The notes under the pieces: model-generated | Told to the model about the DNA's origin: nothing | Database searches by the model: none | Seen by the model: the letters and a program-made list of their open reading frames with translations, nothing else | Position numbers and translations under genes: made by a program | Part shown: piece after piece, positions 7,203 through 17,112 of the stretch | Position numbering within the stretch: position 1 is the stretch's first letter | How the letters are laid out: each line of letters starts with the position of its first letter | Source: an uncultured Bacteroidales bacterium | GTDB taxonomy: Bacteria > Bacteroidota > Bacteroidia > Bacteroidales > Paludibacteraceae | NCBI GenBank assembly: GCA_902771935.1 | Contig: CACXYM010000008.1 | Location: 1 to 64,000 of the forward strand | DNA length: 64,000 bases | Direction of reading: 5' to 3'

Positions 7203-7395
7203 GGGACAATCTGTCCCCCATTTTAAACCCACCGTTTTCGGTAGGTTTAAATTCATCAGCGGCTTGCAATTTCAGTTGATTACAAATTATAGGCAACTCA
7301 ACTCCTTCCGCTTTAAAACATGTTTTTTCCACACTCCAATATTTAACATCAAATCACTTATTCTGCTGATCCGTCAACACTTTTCCGAACTACTT
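7203..7395 (-). pseudogene. Relic of a bro (Bro-N) gene
   Basis: The minus-strand translation reads KVLTDQQNK-stop-FDVKYWSVEK, then FKAEGVELP, then NQLKLQAADEF. This aligns with residues around VLTDSPRPRKYWNALK, KAEGNE and QLKLQASDGK of the intact bro gene at 11501, and long stretches of nucleotides match. An internal stop and the missing rest of the gene mark it as dead. Two hairpins lie within it (7201-7219; 7222-7234 with 7239-7251). Confidence 0.7.
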
Positions 7396-7434
7396 CCACA
7401 TAAATTCGGAAATTCCGAATTTGTGGGTGGCGGC

Positions 7435-7563
7435 CATTGTTAAATAAAACACACGTTGGAGTGGTTCTTTTAATGGCAACACCTCGATAAAATGACTCCA
7501 TGACAATTTGGTCGCAAGTTGCGACACAATTTTGGAATCAGGCATAAGTCGAGCAATTTGCCG
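7435..7563 (-). pseudogene. Relic of a DUF1016 (YhcG-type) gene
   Basis: The minus-strand translation IARLMPDSKIVSQLATKLSW followed by SHFIEVLPLKEPLQRVFYLTMAAT is characteristic of the DUF1016 N-terminal domain found before PD-(D/E)XK nuclease domains. Only about 45 codons remain, joined directly to the bro relic, with no start or nuclease domain. It begins at the stop of the cysteine-rich gene at 7564. Confidence 0.65.
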
Positions 7564-7749
7564 TCACATCATCCAGTCTATCCCACGCAAACATGCAGGT
7601 AATTCTCCACCGCGTTCTTTGTGATGCGCAACACAAGCACAACACATCCCGTGACGGGGGCATCCTTCTTTCGTGCAAGGACAGTCGATATTGTTATGTG
7701 GACAAGGGGGCATGGTAGGTTTATGTTGTTTCTGGTTGGACAAACCCAT
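7564..7749 (-). CDS. Cysteine-rich small protein (DUF6485-like)
   Basis: A 61-residue protein with eight cysteines in CPHNNIDCPCTKEGCPRHGMCCACVAHHKERG, then LPACLRG. The pattern matches small putative metal-binding proteins (DUF6485-like) common in anaerobes. A zinc or iron-sulfur site is likely, but the role is unknown. It lies 49 bp after the KAP NTPase gene in the same direction. Confidence 0.65.
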   Translation of the reverse strand: MGLSNQKQHKPTMPPCPHNNIDCPCTKEGCPRHGMCCACVAHHKERGGELPACLRGIDWMM

Positions 7750-7798
7750 TCAATGTACTATATATCCATTCCCCAACAATCGTGGTTTTTGCTAAATT

Positions 7799-10471
7799 CT
7801 ACATATGTATTAAAATGCGCTCAATATCACTTGAGAGCTGTGATTTAAGTACTATTTTAAGATTGATGGCATCAACCGTCTCTTTAAGGGATTTTAGTTT
7901 TTCTTTATACTTAATATTTACAATACTGGTGTCTGATGTTGCTCGAATCTTATCCAAAGCCGATTCACACTTACGTAATTGTTGCAATTTGCCCACTGGA
8001 ATTACTAAATCATTATCAATAATTTTTTGAACATTTCCTTGTTCATAAAATTCAATTGGACGATAATCGTTTGCAGCATATATTTCCCAGAAATTGCGTA
8101 CTCCTTTTATCTTTGGAGTATCATCTAATTTCTTTGAAAAAATGAACTTACGCAACTTTTCAGGTGTGCCAAAGATTTGTTTCCAGAATGGCTCACATGT
8201 TATCGAATTGGAGTCGGGATGCGAACTAACATATTGCAATCTTACGAAATGTTCAATATAATATGACGGATACTTTTCTATTAACTGTCGTCCTCTTTCA
8301 CAACACGATTTCTTTAATATTATATACCGTGTAGATGTTTCCACGTGATCAATGCAAGCATATAAGAAATTCATCCCTTTTTCATCAAAACTATTTGTAC
8401 GTTGCGTATAATCCTCAAAGTGTTCAGTTATTATTTCCTGTATCTCCTCTCTATCTAATATAACCAACTTGCTCTGTTGCTCTTCTTCCGCCAAATACAT
8501 ATCACGAAGTAATGATATGTCCCCCAGTAACAACTCTTCTTTTTCAAAATATTTAACAATATGCGCGTATAGTTTCTCTTTGTTAAAATCATTGGGATAT
8601 ACTCCATAAAAATCTTTTAATAACTCTGTTTCAAGGACTACTTGCTTCGCGTACAATTTAGATGTGGAAGAGTTTGCATACCCATTGAAAAGAAGAACAA
8701 TATCAATATATCTATATATGCTTTCTGGGGAATTAAGGAATTTCTTTCTGTAGTCAATATAATCTGCAATCTCAGCACTTGAGTCTTTATACATAGACCA
8801 CCTCTGAATCCATTTCTCCACTATAGATATATCTTCTGTAAACAATGTCGCTAATTGCGGCAAGTTCAACATATTTACAATATGATCCGTAAAATAATTA
8901 TAAAACGAATTCTCCTGAAATATACGACGTGGTCTATTACTTGAGCCTGTCGCACTAAAAAGCAGTTTAATTATCTCTTTGCTATTTACTTTTTCTATTT
9001 TCTTTTCGTCATAAGTCAGTGTTTTATTTGCGCCTTCAATAAGGTATTCGCAATTAAATAATGCAGTGTATTCGCCTCTATATTTATATTTTATGATTGT
9101 GATGAGAAGAAAGTCTATCACATCAACCTCTCCACGTACTAATTGATAATCACTCTGAAATAAATTGATTAGCCGTTTGGCATCTCGCATTGTTGGAATA
9201 TGCTTCTTGACGATATTTTGATAGAAACCAACATTGTTGATTTCTGAGATATCATAGCCAAACTGAGTTGTATCTACAATGTCCTTTAATTGAGTAATAA
9301 TATAATCATAAATATTGTAATAATGACGGAGTGGAACATTCCATTCTACATTGAAAAATTTGTCCACAAAGTAGCAATGGTTTTGTGAAGCATTATCTTC
9401 TGCAAATTGTTTCTCTACATAATCTTTGTCATATGCAGTTACATATATTATATTAGAGAAATCTGCGTTATTATCAAGCAGTTTAAGCACTTCTATTATC
9501 TCTTCTCTTGTAAGACGGTCAAAATCATCAATCACGAAGATCACCTTCTTTGGAAGAGTCTTCAATGCCGCGTTAAGTCTATCCTTTTTATTCTTTACAT
9601 CAGAATGACGATATGCCGAAAACGCCCTTTCAATCCAACCGGTAGAATCTATCAATTGCAGGGCATTGATATAATCTTTGAATAAAGAAGATAATCCAAT
9701 ATAATATACTTTCAGTTTTTCAGAAAGCAAATTAAGAGCATCTTCTTGAATGGTAGTAATATCTTTTGAACCTCTCGGATTAAACTTGATTATATCATAT
9801 TCGTCGGGCGACAGATTTTCTAAAATTAGGTTTATGTAAGATGTCTTTCCAGCCCCCCATTTCCCAGTTACTCCAATACTCCATGAGTGCTCATAGACAT
9901 CAAATCTTTTTAGAGATTCGGCAGCTATTCGTGCTTTATCAGAGTAGTCAAGTATGTCTTGCTCTTTATGCTCTATAGCACTGTCATATACAAAACTTGA
10001 TTCGTTTTTCTTGCTAATGCTAAGACAAACTATTTCTGTGATAACTAAATCAATCAAGAACAAGGAAAATAGCACTATACCCCAATCTACAAATTTAAAA
10101 TTCCATTCGTGGGGTAGAAAAGCATAAGAGCCACAAAAGAAACGAAAATATATATAGAGAAATAGGATAATAATTACCCAGGGGATATTGTGCCGCCAAC
10201 AAATACGCGTCTTATGTGTGCCAATAAAAATTCCCCATACTATTGTTGCTGTAGTACAAAGAATTAATAATGCTATGCCCCAATTGGTACTAATATTCAG
10301 ATATGGGGTGACAATATATTTATTCAAATAAGGTTGCCACTTATTTCCGAATACAAGACATACGTATACAACACCAAAGAAAAGAAATGCAAAACGCATT
10401 AAATAATGAATGTTTGCGTTTTCTTTCATCCACAAAAAAAATTTCTTATATGTCCTATCTATTTTTTGCAT
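7799..10471 (-). CDS. KAP-family membrane P-loop NTPase
   Basis: An 890-residue protein with four predicted membrane segments at about 24-42, 63-84, 97-113 and 129-149, then a KAP NTPase domain. Walker A is GKWGAGKTS (203-211) and Walker B is VIFVIDDFDRL (310-320). The C-terminal half is helical and unassigned. KAP NTPases with membrane helices inside or beside the domain are scattered across bacteria and often sit in defence or plasmid regions. Here the neighbours are a DUF1016/bro relic and a bro gene, so an anti-phage role is plausible but unproven. The low GC compared with its flanks suggests transfer. Confidence 0.8.
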   Translation of the reverse strand: MQKIDRTYKKFFLWMKENANIHYLMRFAFLFFGVVYVCLVFGNKWQPYLNKYIVTPYLNISTNWGIALLILCTTATIVWGIFIGTHKTRICWRHNIPWVIIILFLYIYFRFFCGSYAFLPHEWNFKFVDWGIVLFSLFLIDLVITEIVCLSISKKNESSFVYDSAIEHKEQDILDYSDKARIAAESLKRFDVYEHSWSIGVTGKWGAGKTSYINLILENLSPDEYDIIKFNPRGSKDITTIQEDALNLLSEKLKVYYIGLSSLFKDYINALQLIDSTGWIERAFSAYRHSDVKNKKDRLNAALKTLPKKVIFVIDDFDRLTREEIIEVLKLLDNNADFSNIIYVTAYDKDYVEKQFAEDNASQNHCYFVDKFFNVEWNVPLRHYYNIYDYIITQLKDIVDTTQFGYDISEINNVGFYQNIVKKHIPTMRDAKRLINLFQSDYQLVRGEVDVIDFLLITIIKYKYRGEYTALFNCEYLIEGANKTLTYDEKKIEKVNSKEIIKLLFSATGSSNRPRRIFQENSFYNYFTDHIVNMLNLPQLATLFTEDISIVEKWIQRWSMYKDSSAEIADYIDYRKKFLNSPESIYRYIDIVLLFNGYANSSTSKLYAKQVVLETELLKDFYGVYPNDFNKEKLYAHIVKYFEKEELLLGDISLLRDMYLAEEEQQSKLVILDREEIQEIITEHFEDYTQRTNSFDEKGMNFLYACIDHVETSTRYIILKKSCCERGRQLIEKYPSYYIEHFVRLQYVSSHPDSNSITCEPFWKQIFGTPEKLRKFIFSKKLDDTPKIKGVRNFWEIYAANDYRPIEFYEQGNVQKIIDNDLVIPVGKLQQLRKCESALDKIRATSDTSIVNIKYKEKLKSLKETVDAINLKIVLKSQLSSDIERILIHM

Positions 10472-10511
10472 TGTTCGGTTTTAGAATATGTGTTCCTTCT
10501 CTTTCCTAATA

Positions 10512-10655
10512 TCATCTAACACTTTTACCGTTATAGGAGAAATACTTGGCTCCTTGGTAAGCACCGGAGTTGTTGCGATGATCTTTGGGTTTATTCACCA
10601 ACTACTTGTCTTTAAGCGGCGCGAAGATTTTGTTGTTTTCGATCTGAATATCCAT
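10512..10655 (-). pseudogene. Short broken reading frame
   Basis: A 47-codon minus-strand frame starting MDIQIENNKIFAPLKDK is stopped at codon 18 by TAG, which is one base from TGG. It continues LVNKPKDHRNNSGAYQGAKY to a TGA at 10512. This may be a decayed gene start; no family was identified. It lies between the KAP NTPase gene and the gene at 10663. Confidence 0.25.
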
Positions 10656-10662
10656 TGATTAA

Positions 10663-11424
10663 TTATTTTGCTAATGTTAGATTACCGGGATTATCAATTA
10701 TTTTGTTAGGCAAGGCCTCGTATTGTCGGATATCATCATCTATATTGACAGTATTCATTATTTCTGCGATGTCTTTGGAAATGGTAACGCCATGTTTCAG
10801 CATCAGTTGATAACTATATGCGCGCTCCGCTCGTGACTTTGCCAATAACCATTGTTCCGGCGCCGTAAGTGCTCCTTGTTTCTCTTCCATTGCAGACTCC
10901 AGCTCTTCCACATAATGGTTGTAGTACTTAAGGAGTTTGCCCAATCGCACACTTTCGACAGTATCAGCACTAATCTCCACGGCATCTACGATTGTGTGAA
11001 AAATTTTATTGTCCGACAGCTTCTTTAGTCCGGAAATAGCCAATTCTTTGGTGAGCGCAAGGAGTGGTCTGCACGAAGGCAAATTAGCGAAAGACACCGC
11101 ATTGGGTAACATGGATTGTATCTCTGCCAACACACTTGCTGCATCACACTGAACCACTCCGACAAGCGTATCGTTAACACTATCTATGTGGGTTTTCAGC
11201 CGCCTTTTGGTCTTTTCAACCGCCCAAACGCCATCCACAAAACAGTCATCCAGCAGATTGATGATTTTTCTGCAAAACGCCTTAGTCAACTTGATTTCCT
11301 CTTGTGCGTTAGCCGCATGGTGCTTGTTCGCCCAATCGCGGATTTCACCAATGCGTTGTTCGATGGTATGAACATCCGTACAGGAAATCAAAATGCCTTG
11401 TATGTGGTTCGTTGTTGGTGTCAT
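10663..11424 (-). CDS. Hypothetical helical protein
   Basis: A 253-residue protein, predicted mostly alpha-helical, with no motif I recognise. It has no signal peptide or clear membrane span. It ends in DNPGNLTLAK. It lies between the KAP NTPase and bro genes in an accessory region, in the same direction as both. Function is not assigned. Confidence 0.6.
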   Translation of the reverse strand: MTPTTNHIQGILISCTDVHTIEQRIGEIRDWANKHHAANAQEEIKLTKAFCRKIINLLDDCFVDGVWAVEKTKRRLKTHIDSVNDTLVGVVQCDAASVLAEIQSMLPNAVSFANLPSCRPLLALTKELAISGLKKLSDNKIFHTIVDAVEISADTVESVRLGKLLKYYNHYVEELESAMEEKQGALTAPEQWLLAKSRAERAYSYQLMLKHGVTISKDIAEIMNTVNIDDDIRQYEALPNKIIDNPGNLTLAK

Positions 11425-11500
11425 TTAGCTATATTATACATGTAAGCGAGTCGTGTTTGTCTCTCTGTCATTTCACATTCCTCTCTTGGTGGTGAGCGGG

Positions 11501-12370
11501 TTATTTGTTTTCATCATCAAAAGGTAGTTCGCCTTTCTTATCTTTCTTGCTTGTCTCGATGATATAATCAGAAGCACGTTTTTTCGATACTACCGATCGA
11601 CCGAGGCGTTTCTCCATCGTCTCACGAGCTTCACGAGCCACATCACCTCCTTCGCGTGCTACGCGCTTGTTCTCTTCCATTGTTTTCGGATTTGACTGTC
11701 GCGAATATTCGGTGGTCGCCACCTCGGCAAGCGTATTTAGAGCCAATTCGATATTCGTCATATTGTCACGCAGGTTCTCCTTAGTCAAGCCCTTATATTT
11801 CTTATATTCTCCGGTTGTCATTCCGCTCCATGCTTGCGTGAGGACATTCGTCAAAATAGCAAAATCTCGTTTCTCTGTTATTCCGCTACGTTGCCACTCG
11901 TCCGTCAACTCTTTCCGCATCTCTATGGAACGCATTCGCTCGTTAATCCATTTGTCCGAATAACCTTGACGGCGATAATCCTCCACTGCCATTTGGAACG
12001 TTTGCTCCGGGTCTATCATCTGATCTATACGTTGAGCTCCAACTTCAGCAAGCCAACGCTTAAGAGGCTCGGCTTTGGGGGACGGAACAGTTTGAATTAT
12101 ACGTAAAATCTCCTCTATATCAGCAACATCAGTCAGATATTTCTTCCCATCTGAAGCTTGCAATTTCAGTTGTCCCAAATTTTGGGACGACTCGTTTCCC
12201 TCTGCTTTTAATTTCGTTTTTAACGCATTCCAATACTTTCTTGGACGTGGACTATCCGTCAACACTTCTATTACATCCACTACCGAGAAATAAAACTTCT
12301 CTTGCTCTTCATCCCACACGATACGCACTTGCTTACCTTCAAACAATTTGATTACTGATTCGTTAGCCAT
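11501..12370 (-). CDS. Bro-N family protein (antirepressor-like)
   Basis: A 289-residue protein. The N-terminal Bro-N domain (about 1-105) shows FYFSVVDVIEVLTDSPRPRKYW and VADIEEILRIIQTVPSPKAE, the classic marks of phage-type Bro/antirepressor proteins. The C-terminal part has DEWQRSGI, TQAWSGMTTGEYK and GLTKENLRDNMTN, typical of the long bacterial branch. Bro-N binds DNA; the role of the long bacterial members is unsettled. The gene is intact, but a decayed relative lies at 7203. Its promoter contains a perfect dyad, so self-regulation is possible. Confidence 0.85.
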   Translation of the reverse strand: MANESVIKLFEGKQVRIVWDEEQEKFYFSVVDVIEVLTDSPRPRKYWNALKTKLKAEGNESSQNLGQLKLQASDGKKYLTDVADIEEILRIIQTVPSPKAEPLKRWLAEVGAQRIDQMIDPEQTFQMAVEDYRRQGYSDKWINERMRSIEMRKELTDEWQRSGITEKRDFAILTNVLTQAWSGMTTGEYKKYKGLTKENLRDNMTNIELALNTLAEVATTEYSRQSNPKTMEENKRVAREGGDVAREARETMEKRLGRSVVSKKRASDYIIETSKKDKKGELPFDDENK

Positions 12371-12402
12371 AATATACGGTGTCTTTAAGTTATTTTGCTA
12401 AA

Positions 12403-12448
12403 TACCTTTGCGACTGCAAAGGTACAAAAAAAAACTGACATATGCAAA
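12403..12448 (-). promoter_or_regulatory. bro promoter with dyad operator
   Basis: The minus-strand -7 box TACCTTTG (12417-12424) is 20 bp from TTTG at 12445-12448. A perfect dyad TACCTTTGC-GACT-GCAAAGGTA spans 12403-12424, so the -7 box is one arm of a palindrome. A second inverted repeat (TGACATA at 12436, TATGTCA at 12451) flanks the -33 box. Confidence 0.65.
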
Positions 12449-12762
12449 TTTATGTCAATCTTTTTTTCAATAAAATGCATTTTGCGCCAAAAATCGCATA
12501 TCATAGTACTATTTCACGCCGCTAATCTCTCTCTTCTCAACGTCATTTTTCTTTAATACTCCCTCCGGCAAGTCATAAATCACAAGTGGCTTCATTATTC
12601 TTCAATAGCATCCTTCCTCTCATAATAATATCCTAATTTATATTTCTCCATCTATTCTTTTATTAAAATATTCTATGTCCGTTATGTCGGATGCCATCCG
12701 ACAAAGGTTTCGTTACACCCTTGATGTAAAAACAACATGACCTACATCATACTATCCGCTCT
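12449..12762. other. Gene-free stretch after the STAND gene
   Basis: No convincing gene is seen. A 28-codon minus-strand frame (MKPLVIYDLPEGVLKKNDVE) lies near 12512-12598 and is too short to trust. A perfect hairpin TGTCGGAT-GCC-ATCCGACA near 12688 may end transcription from the gene at 12763. Confidence 0.35.
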
Positions 12763-15700
12763 TCAACGCTGCTCATCTGGGGCCGTCGCCTCATTAACTT
12801 CTCCTTCCAGCTCCGCCAAATACTTCTCCGCCAATTCCCGCATCCTCTCATCAAATTCATCATCATCTAAATCATATATGTCTCCCTTCTTTTTTCTCGC
12901 ATACTCGCGCTCCACCCAATGGCATATTCTAAAATCCCCTTGCAATTCCGCGTTCTCATCCAGATAATACACCCCGCTCACATCCAGCGGAGACGGACTA
13001 TATGCACCCGATGCGCCCCATCCTCCGATTATCTGTTTCTCGCACAGCAGCGTCCAAATAATCCGCAACCCATTTCGCTTCAAAAACTCCAGCAACGGCT
13101 GCTTCCTTATCAACAATGCCGAAAACGTATCATGATACACCGATGGATCAAAACAAACCACCTCGCCCCTATCGTCCACAAACTCTCCTTCCTTCTCCGA
13201 TGCATGAAACCCCATCTTCTCACACATCATCTTCGACGGCATATTGATATAGAACGACTCCTCCTTCGATTGGTCAAATTCTTCCTCCCAATAATACGCT
13301 CTGGCTGTCACCCTGCAATCCGCAATATACTTCCCTGTCTCATTGTCGTTCAGATGAAACTCTCCCGAACGCAACTCATCCTCTCGATACCGATTGTCAA
13401 AATATACAAATCCCGGAGACCAATAATACTCCCGCTCAAACAACTCATACCATTCCGTCTTCTCCGGCATCCATCGTCCGCGGAAATTCTTGTCCTTTAT
13501 CCATCCCAGCACCTTCTCATAATCCTCGTCCTTTACCAGATAACTCCGTATCTGATACCAAACTCTTTTCCTCGGGCTGTCGTATTTCTCCTCGCCCATT
13601 CGTTTCGCCTCATCCCATTCCGGATGACATTCCAGTGCCAACCACTCTCCGCCCTCATTATCCGTCACACTTATCAATCCCTTCGGCTCCGGCAGATCAT
13701 CCTTATGCTTCATCCACTCGTTGTTATTATCATACATCCGGATCTGATGCTCCACTTCCCACCAATACCGCTCATGCGTGCTCTCTTTCTCTCCTTTTTG
13801 CCGTATCAGTATCGTCGGATCAAAATCCCGCACATACGGATTCCACGGACCATCATACGGTTCTATCTCATCCGAATACGAATCCTCATGCTTCACGCAG
13901 TTATCCGACACCCGCGCCAACAACTCATAAAACGCTATCCACTGATATTTCTTCCCTATCCGCTCATTATGCACACCATGACTATGCCACGACGATTCCC
14001 CCGCTTCCCTGTCAAATTTTCCGTGCTTGTCCTTGTCGTATCCGTATTTCTCAAATATCAGTTGGATCGCATAATTGCTCAATCTGTCATAATCCACTTC
14101 AAAGCGACTCAATCCTGCCTGAAAAACATACCTCCCGAAATCGCCATATCCTCCTGTTCCTCTGCCATACTCTGTCGTCATCGAACTCAGTATCTCATCC
14201 TGGCTATAATAATGCGGCTTAAAATCAGGAGATTTGTAATCTATCTTGTATAGCGCATCTATCTCCTCATTACTCGGCAACTCCTTCGGCATTGCGCTCT
14301 TATATGGTGGTCTCACCTCCTCTATTGCAAACCCCAGCGCACATCCCATATAATTCGCATATTCAATAATCTCTCGCGCATAATCACGCAGTAATATATG
14401 CGGATACACCTCTTCCTTGTCCTTGAAGATGGTCTCGTACACATACTTGCTCAGTTTTGTCAACTCCTGCTTATCCCGCAGTCGCACCGCGCATCCGAAT
14501 GCCACAGCATACAATCGCTCATATACGTATGGATCATTCACTCCTTCAAACAACCGCAGCACCTCTATCAGCACCCCTATTCGCTCTTTCAGCAAGCATA
14601 TCATCGCCTTCGTTGCACGATCTCGCAGATTCCTGTTCGTACTCGGCAGGAACCATGCCAGCGTCATAGCCGCCAATCGCACACTCTCATCGCTTATGTG
14701 TGACTTGCTCTCTTCCGACCATGCCCAATGAATCAAACTCTTCGCAGGAGACTCGTATTGCCACTGACGTTTCAGTAGTGACATCCACCAGCTATCCCGG
14801 TCTGCCATCGTGTACGAACTCAGTCTGCGATGCAGAAAATCTGCATTAAACACATGGTTCGGTATCGTTGCTACCGTTAAACATACATCCCAAAACAGAT
14901 GCTGCAATTCCCAATGCCTAATCCCTCGTAAGAACACCCATACCGCATCCGTCACCTCCGGCATTGGACGCCATACCATCGATCGTAGAAAAGCATCTGC
15001 TATGGCAAAATCACCTCTCACATGAGGTACATATTCAAAGAACTCCTTCCCCGTTTTCGTTGGCATTAGGATGCTCCAGGCTTCTATCAGTCCTTCATGC
15101 AGCATGCAAGCATCTCCGTCTTTCACATATTCATACAAAGCGCCTCCTTTTATAAATGCCGTATCCACATTTGCCACTCCGGACAACAAATGTTTCGCGA
15201 TCAAATAATCTCCCAAGCGTTCGTATGCAAAGTTTATCTTCTCTGTTCCGTCAAAGGCAGGGTTCTTGATAAACATGCCTTCCGAGATCATCTCGTCCAA
15301 TAGTGCGCTATCTATATGGTATCGCGTGCATACGGCATCTATAGCCAAATAAGCCTTCTCATAATCCAACCATGCGGTGTCGTTGGCTATCTGACAATCG
15401 ATAATCGCATTGATTGCTTTCTCCGCGATATGCAAACTCTCGTTATAATGCAATCGTTCTGCCAGTCGCTTCTCCACGTCTCCTACATAGTTCTGTATGA
15501 TAGCATCAAACTGATTAAGTGACACACCGCTTGCTCTGTCTCTATTTCTCGTTTGTCCTTCGCAATATAGCTTCAGGAACAATGGATTCTGGAACTCTGC
15601 TTGCAATATCGGCACATTAGGTAAATCTATCCCGTAGCCCTTGAAATACACGCGTATTGCCTCACCTTCTTTCTGACCATATCCCTCATGCGCGTACCGC

Positions 15701-17112
15701 ATTAACCCGCTCACGCTATCTTTTGGAAACAATAACCTCGTATACGTGGAGCGCACCGATATAGCCAATCCTAACCATTCATACTTGCTGATGGTCGCAA
15801 TGAAACTATTGATATAATCCTTCCAAAATTCTTTCCGCTTGCTTTCATTGGCGGCATCGATCAACAGCACGATTCGTTTTTGTTTCGATTCCGCTTTTGC
15901 ATTCAATGCGCCCCAAAACTCTTCTTCAGTGCAATCAATCTCACACATCTGCTTTATCTGCAACCATGGACTGTCTTGCGTTGTAAAATAGTGTCCCAAC
16001 AGCAAAATCGTCGTCCCTTCATCCGCTTTCTCTACGATATCAGCAAACAGATGTGACTTACCTGTTCCGGCGTCGCCTTCTAATAGCAAGAACGGACTAT
16101 TTGATAGTTTGCACGTTGTGCTATTTACAAATTGCCTAAAAGCATCTAGCGCGTCCCGCAAATCCCGCATATAATGTATCTCTGTGCCATACTTATGATA
16201 GAATCGATATTCTTTTAATCGTTCTTGCTCTTTCGCTTCTTCCTTTAAATAATACTCCAATGTCTTTTCACAGCACTCCGAATATTCATCTATCATGCTA
16301 TTGCATAACTCAACCGGTATCTGCACTTTTGAATTGCGAAGATTATATACATCAAGCGTATCAACTATCTTCTTTATATTCGCTTCTATTTTTTCTTGAT
16401 ATTCATTCAGATCCTTGCAATACTTCTGAACCTTTTCTCCTGCTATCAGCAACTCATCCACCACCTTATACCATGCATCATAAAACCTCTCGTTACGCAG
16501 CAACCCGTCAAATATCTTTGCTACATCCAACTCCACATTCAACTTCGGTGTATACCGTACCCCCAAGTCGGCTATCGATTTCTCATTCTTCCGCTGCATC
16601 CATTCATCGGTGAACTCCTGCTCATGGAAAAAGAAATAGTTCAACCCCTTATTCTCCGGTTTTGCCAACCGCTCTATCATATCCGTAGCCCACCATGCAT
16701 CTACCTCTATCGTCATCTCCTTCTTTGCTGCCCATTCTTTCCATTTCGTCACATGCTCATCCCATTTCGCTCGCATGGATGTTTGTCCTTCTATCCGTCC
16801 ATCTGGTGGATCAACAGGCATTGCAATGATATATTGGCTCATGTTCGGATGGGTTTCTAAAGCCCTACTAACCGAACTATCTAACTCTCCCCATTGGGTG
16901 GATGTCAATGATGCCGTGAAATACTTCGCTTGCCATGCAATCTCCTTCTCATCCTCCAGCACGCAATAGCATTCCACCCCACCGTCCGGTTTCCCGTTTC
17001 GGTAGAATGCTTTCTGCCCTTCTATCGGCTCCTTATTGGCAAGCTGACAAACCAGTTCTTCAAAACCCTCGTTTTGCGAACCGTTCATCACTCGTATTTC
17101 ATTCCAATTCAT
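12763..17112 (-). CDS. Avs-like STAND NTPase with N-terminal nuclease domain
   Basis: A protein of about 1449 residues; the Met at 17112 (MNWNEIRVMNGSQ) fits the family better than the longer start at 17133. N-terminal PD-(D/E)XK signature: KPDGGVE then AWQAKYF (about 42-65). STAND-type P-loop: Walker A GDAGTGKSH near 346-354, Walker B IVLLIDAANE near 414-423. A long C-terminal sensor-like region follows. This order (nuclease, STAND, repeats) and the length match Avs antiviral proteins, which recognise phage terminase or portal proteins and then activate their nuclease. The Avs subtype is not assignable here. It begins 54 bp after the SIR2 stop and may share the retron transcript. Confidence 0.8.
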   Translation of the reverse strand: MNWNEIRVMNGSQNEGFEELVCQLANKEPIEGQKAFYRNGKPDGGVECYCVLEDEKEIAWQAKYFTASLTSTQWGELDSSVSRALETHPNMSQYIIAMPVDPPDGRIEGQTSMRAKWDEHVTKWKEWAAKKEMTIEVDAWWATDMIERLAKPENKGLNYFFFHEQEFTDEWMQRKNEKSIADLGVRYTPKLNVELDVAKIFDGLLRNERFYDAWYKVVDELLIAGEKVQKYCKDLNEYQEKIEANIKKIVDTLDVYNLRNSKVQIPVELCNSMIDEYSECCEKTLEYYLKEEAKEQERLKEYRFYHKYGTEIHYMRDLRDALDAFRQFVNSTTCKLSNSPFLLLEGDAGTGKSHLFADIVEKADEGTTILLLGHYFTTQDSPWLQIKQMCEIDCTEEEFWGALNAKAESKQKRIVLLIDAANESKRKEFWKDYINSFIATISKYEWLGLAISVRSTYTRLLFPKDSVSGLMRYAHEGYGQKEGEAIRVYFKGYGIDLPNVPILQAEFQNPLFLKLYCEGQTRNRDRASGVSLNQFDAIIQNYVGDVEKRLAERLHYNESLHIAEKAINAIIDCQIANDTAWLDYEKAYLAIDAVCTRYHIDSALLDEMISEGMFIKNPAFDGTEKINFAYERLGDYLIAKHLLSGVANVDTAFIKGGALYEYVKDGDACMLHEGLIEAWSILMPTKTGKEFFEYVPHVRGDFAIADAFLRSMVWRPMPEVTDAVWVFLRGIRHWELQHLFWDVCLTVATIPNHVFNADFLHRRLSSYTMADRDSWWMSLLKRQWQYESPAKSLIHWAWSEESKSHISDESVRLAAMTLAWFLPSTNRNLRDRATKAMICLLKERIGVLIEVLRLFEGVNDPYVYERLYAVAFGCAVRLRDKQELTKLSKYVYETIFKDKEEVYPHILLRDYAREIIEYANYMGCALGFAIEEVRPPYKSAMPKELPSNEEIDALYKIDYKSPDFKPHYYSQDEILSSMTTEYGRGTGGYGDFGRYVFQAGLSRFEVDYDRLSNYAIQLIFEKYGYDKDKHGKFDREAGESSWHSHGVHNERIGKKYQWIAFYELLARVSDNCVKHEDSYSDEIEPYDGPWNPYVRDFDPTILIRQKGEKESTHERYWWEVEHQIRMYDNNNEWMKHKDDLPEPKGLISVTDNEGGEWLALECHPEWDEAKRMGEEKYDSPRKRVWYQIRSYLVKDEDYEKVLGWIKDKNFRGRWMPEKTEWYELFEREYYWSPGFVYFDNRYREDELRSGEFHLNDNETGKYIADCRVTARAYYWEEEFDQSKEESFYINMPSKMMCEKMGFHASEKEGEFVDDRGEVVCFDPSVYHDTFSALLIRKQPLLEFLKRNGLRIIWTLLCEKQIIGGWGASGAYSPSPLDVSGVYYLDENAELQGDFRICHWVEREYARKKKGDIYDLDDDEFDERMRELAEKYLAELEGEVNEATAPDEQR

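Noticed and set aside
7187..7280. A cloverleaf-like fold with an outer AACTGAAAT/ATTTCAGTT stem and two hairpins, first read as a structured RNA.
   Set aside because: The DNA aligns with part of a bro gene (relic at 7203), so most of the stem sequence is explained by decayed coding DNA. The hairpins remain as a side note.
10490..10660. A 56-codon plus-strand frame with a hydrophobic middle, opposite to the broken frame at 10512-10655.
   Set aside because: No promoter or neighbour supports it, and the other strand reads as a partly decayed protein start.
12512..12598. A 28-codon minus-strand ORF (MKPLVIYDLPEGVLKKNDVE).
   Set aside because: Too short and without supporting context. It could be a gene start remnant.
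12919..14253. A long plus-strand open frame of 444 codons inside the STAND gene.
   Set aside because: It is antisense to a clear NTPase gene, is low in complexity, has no motif, and mirrors codon bias of the real gene.
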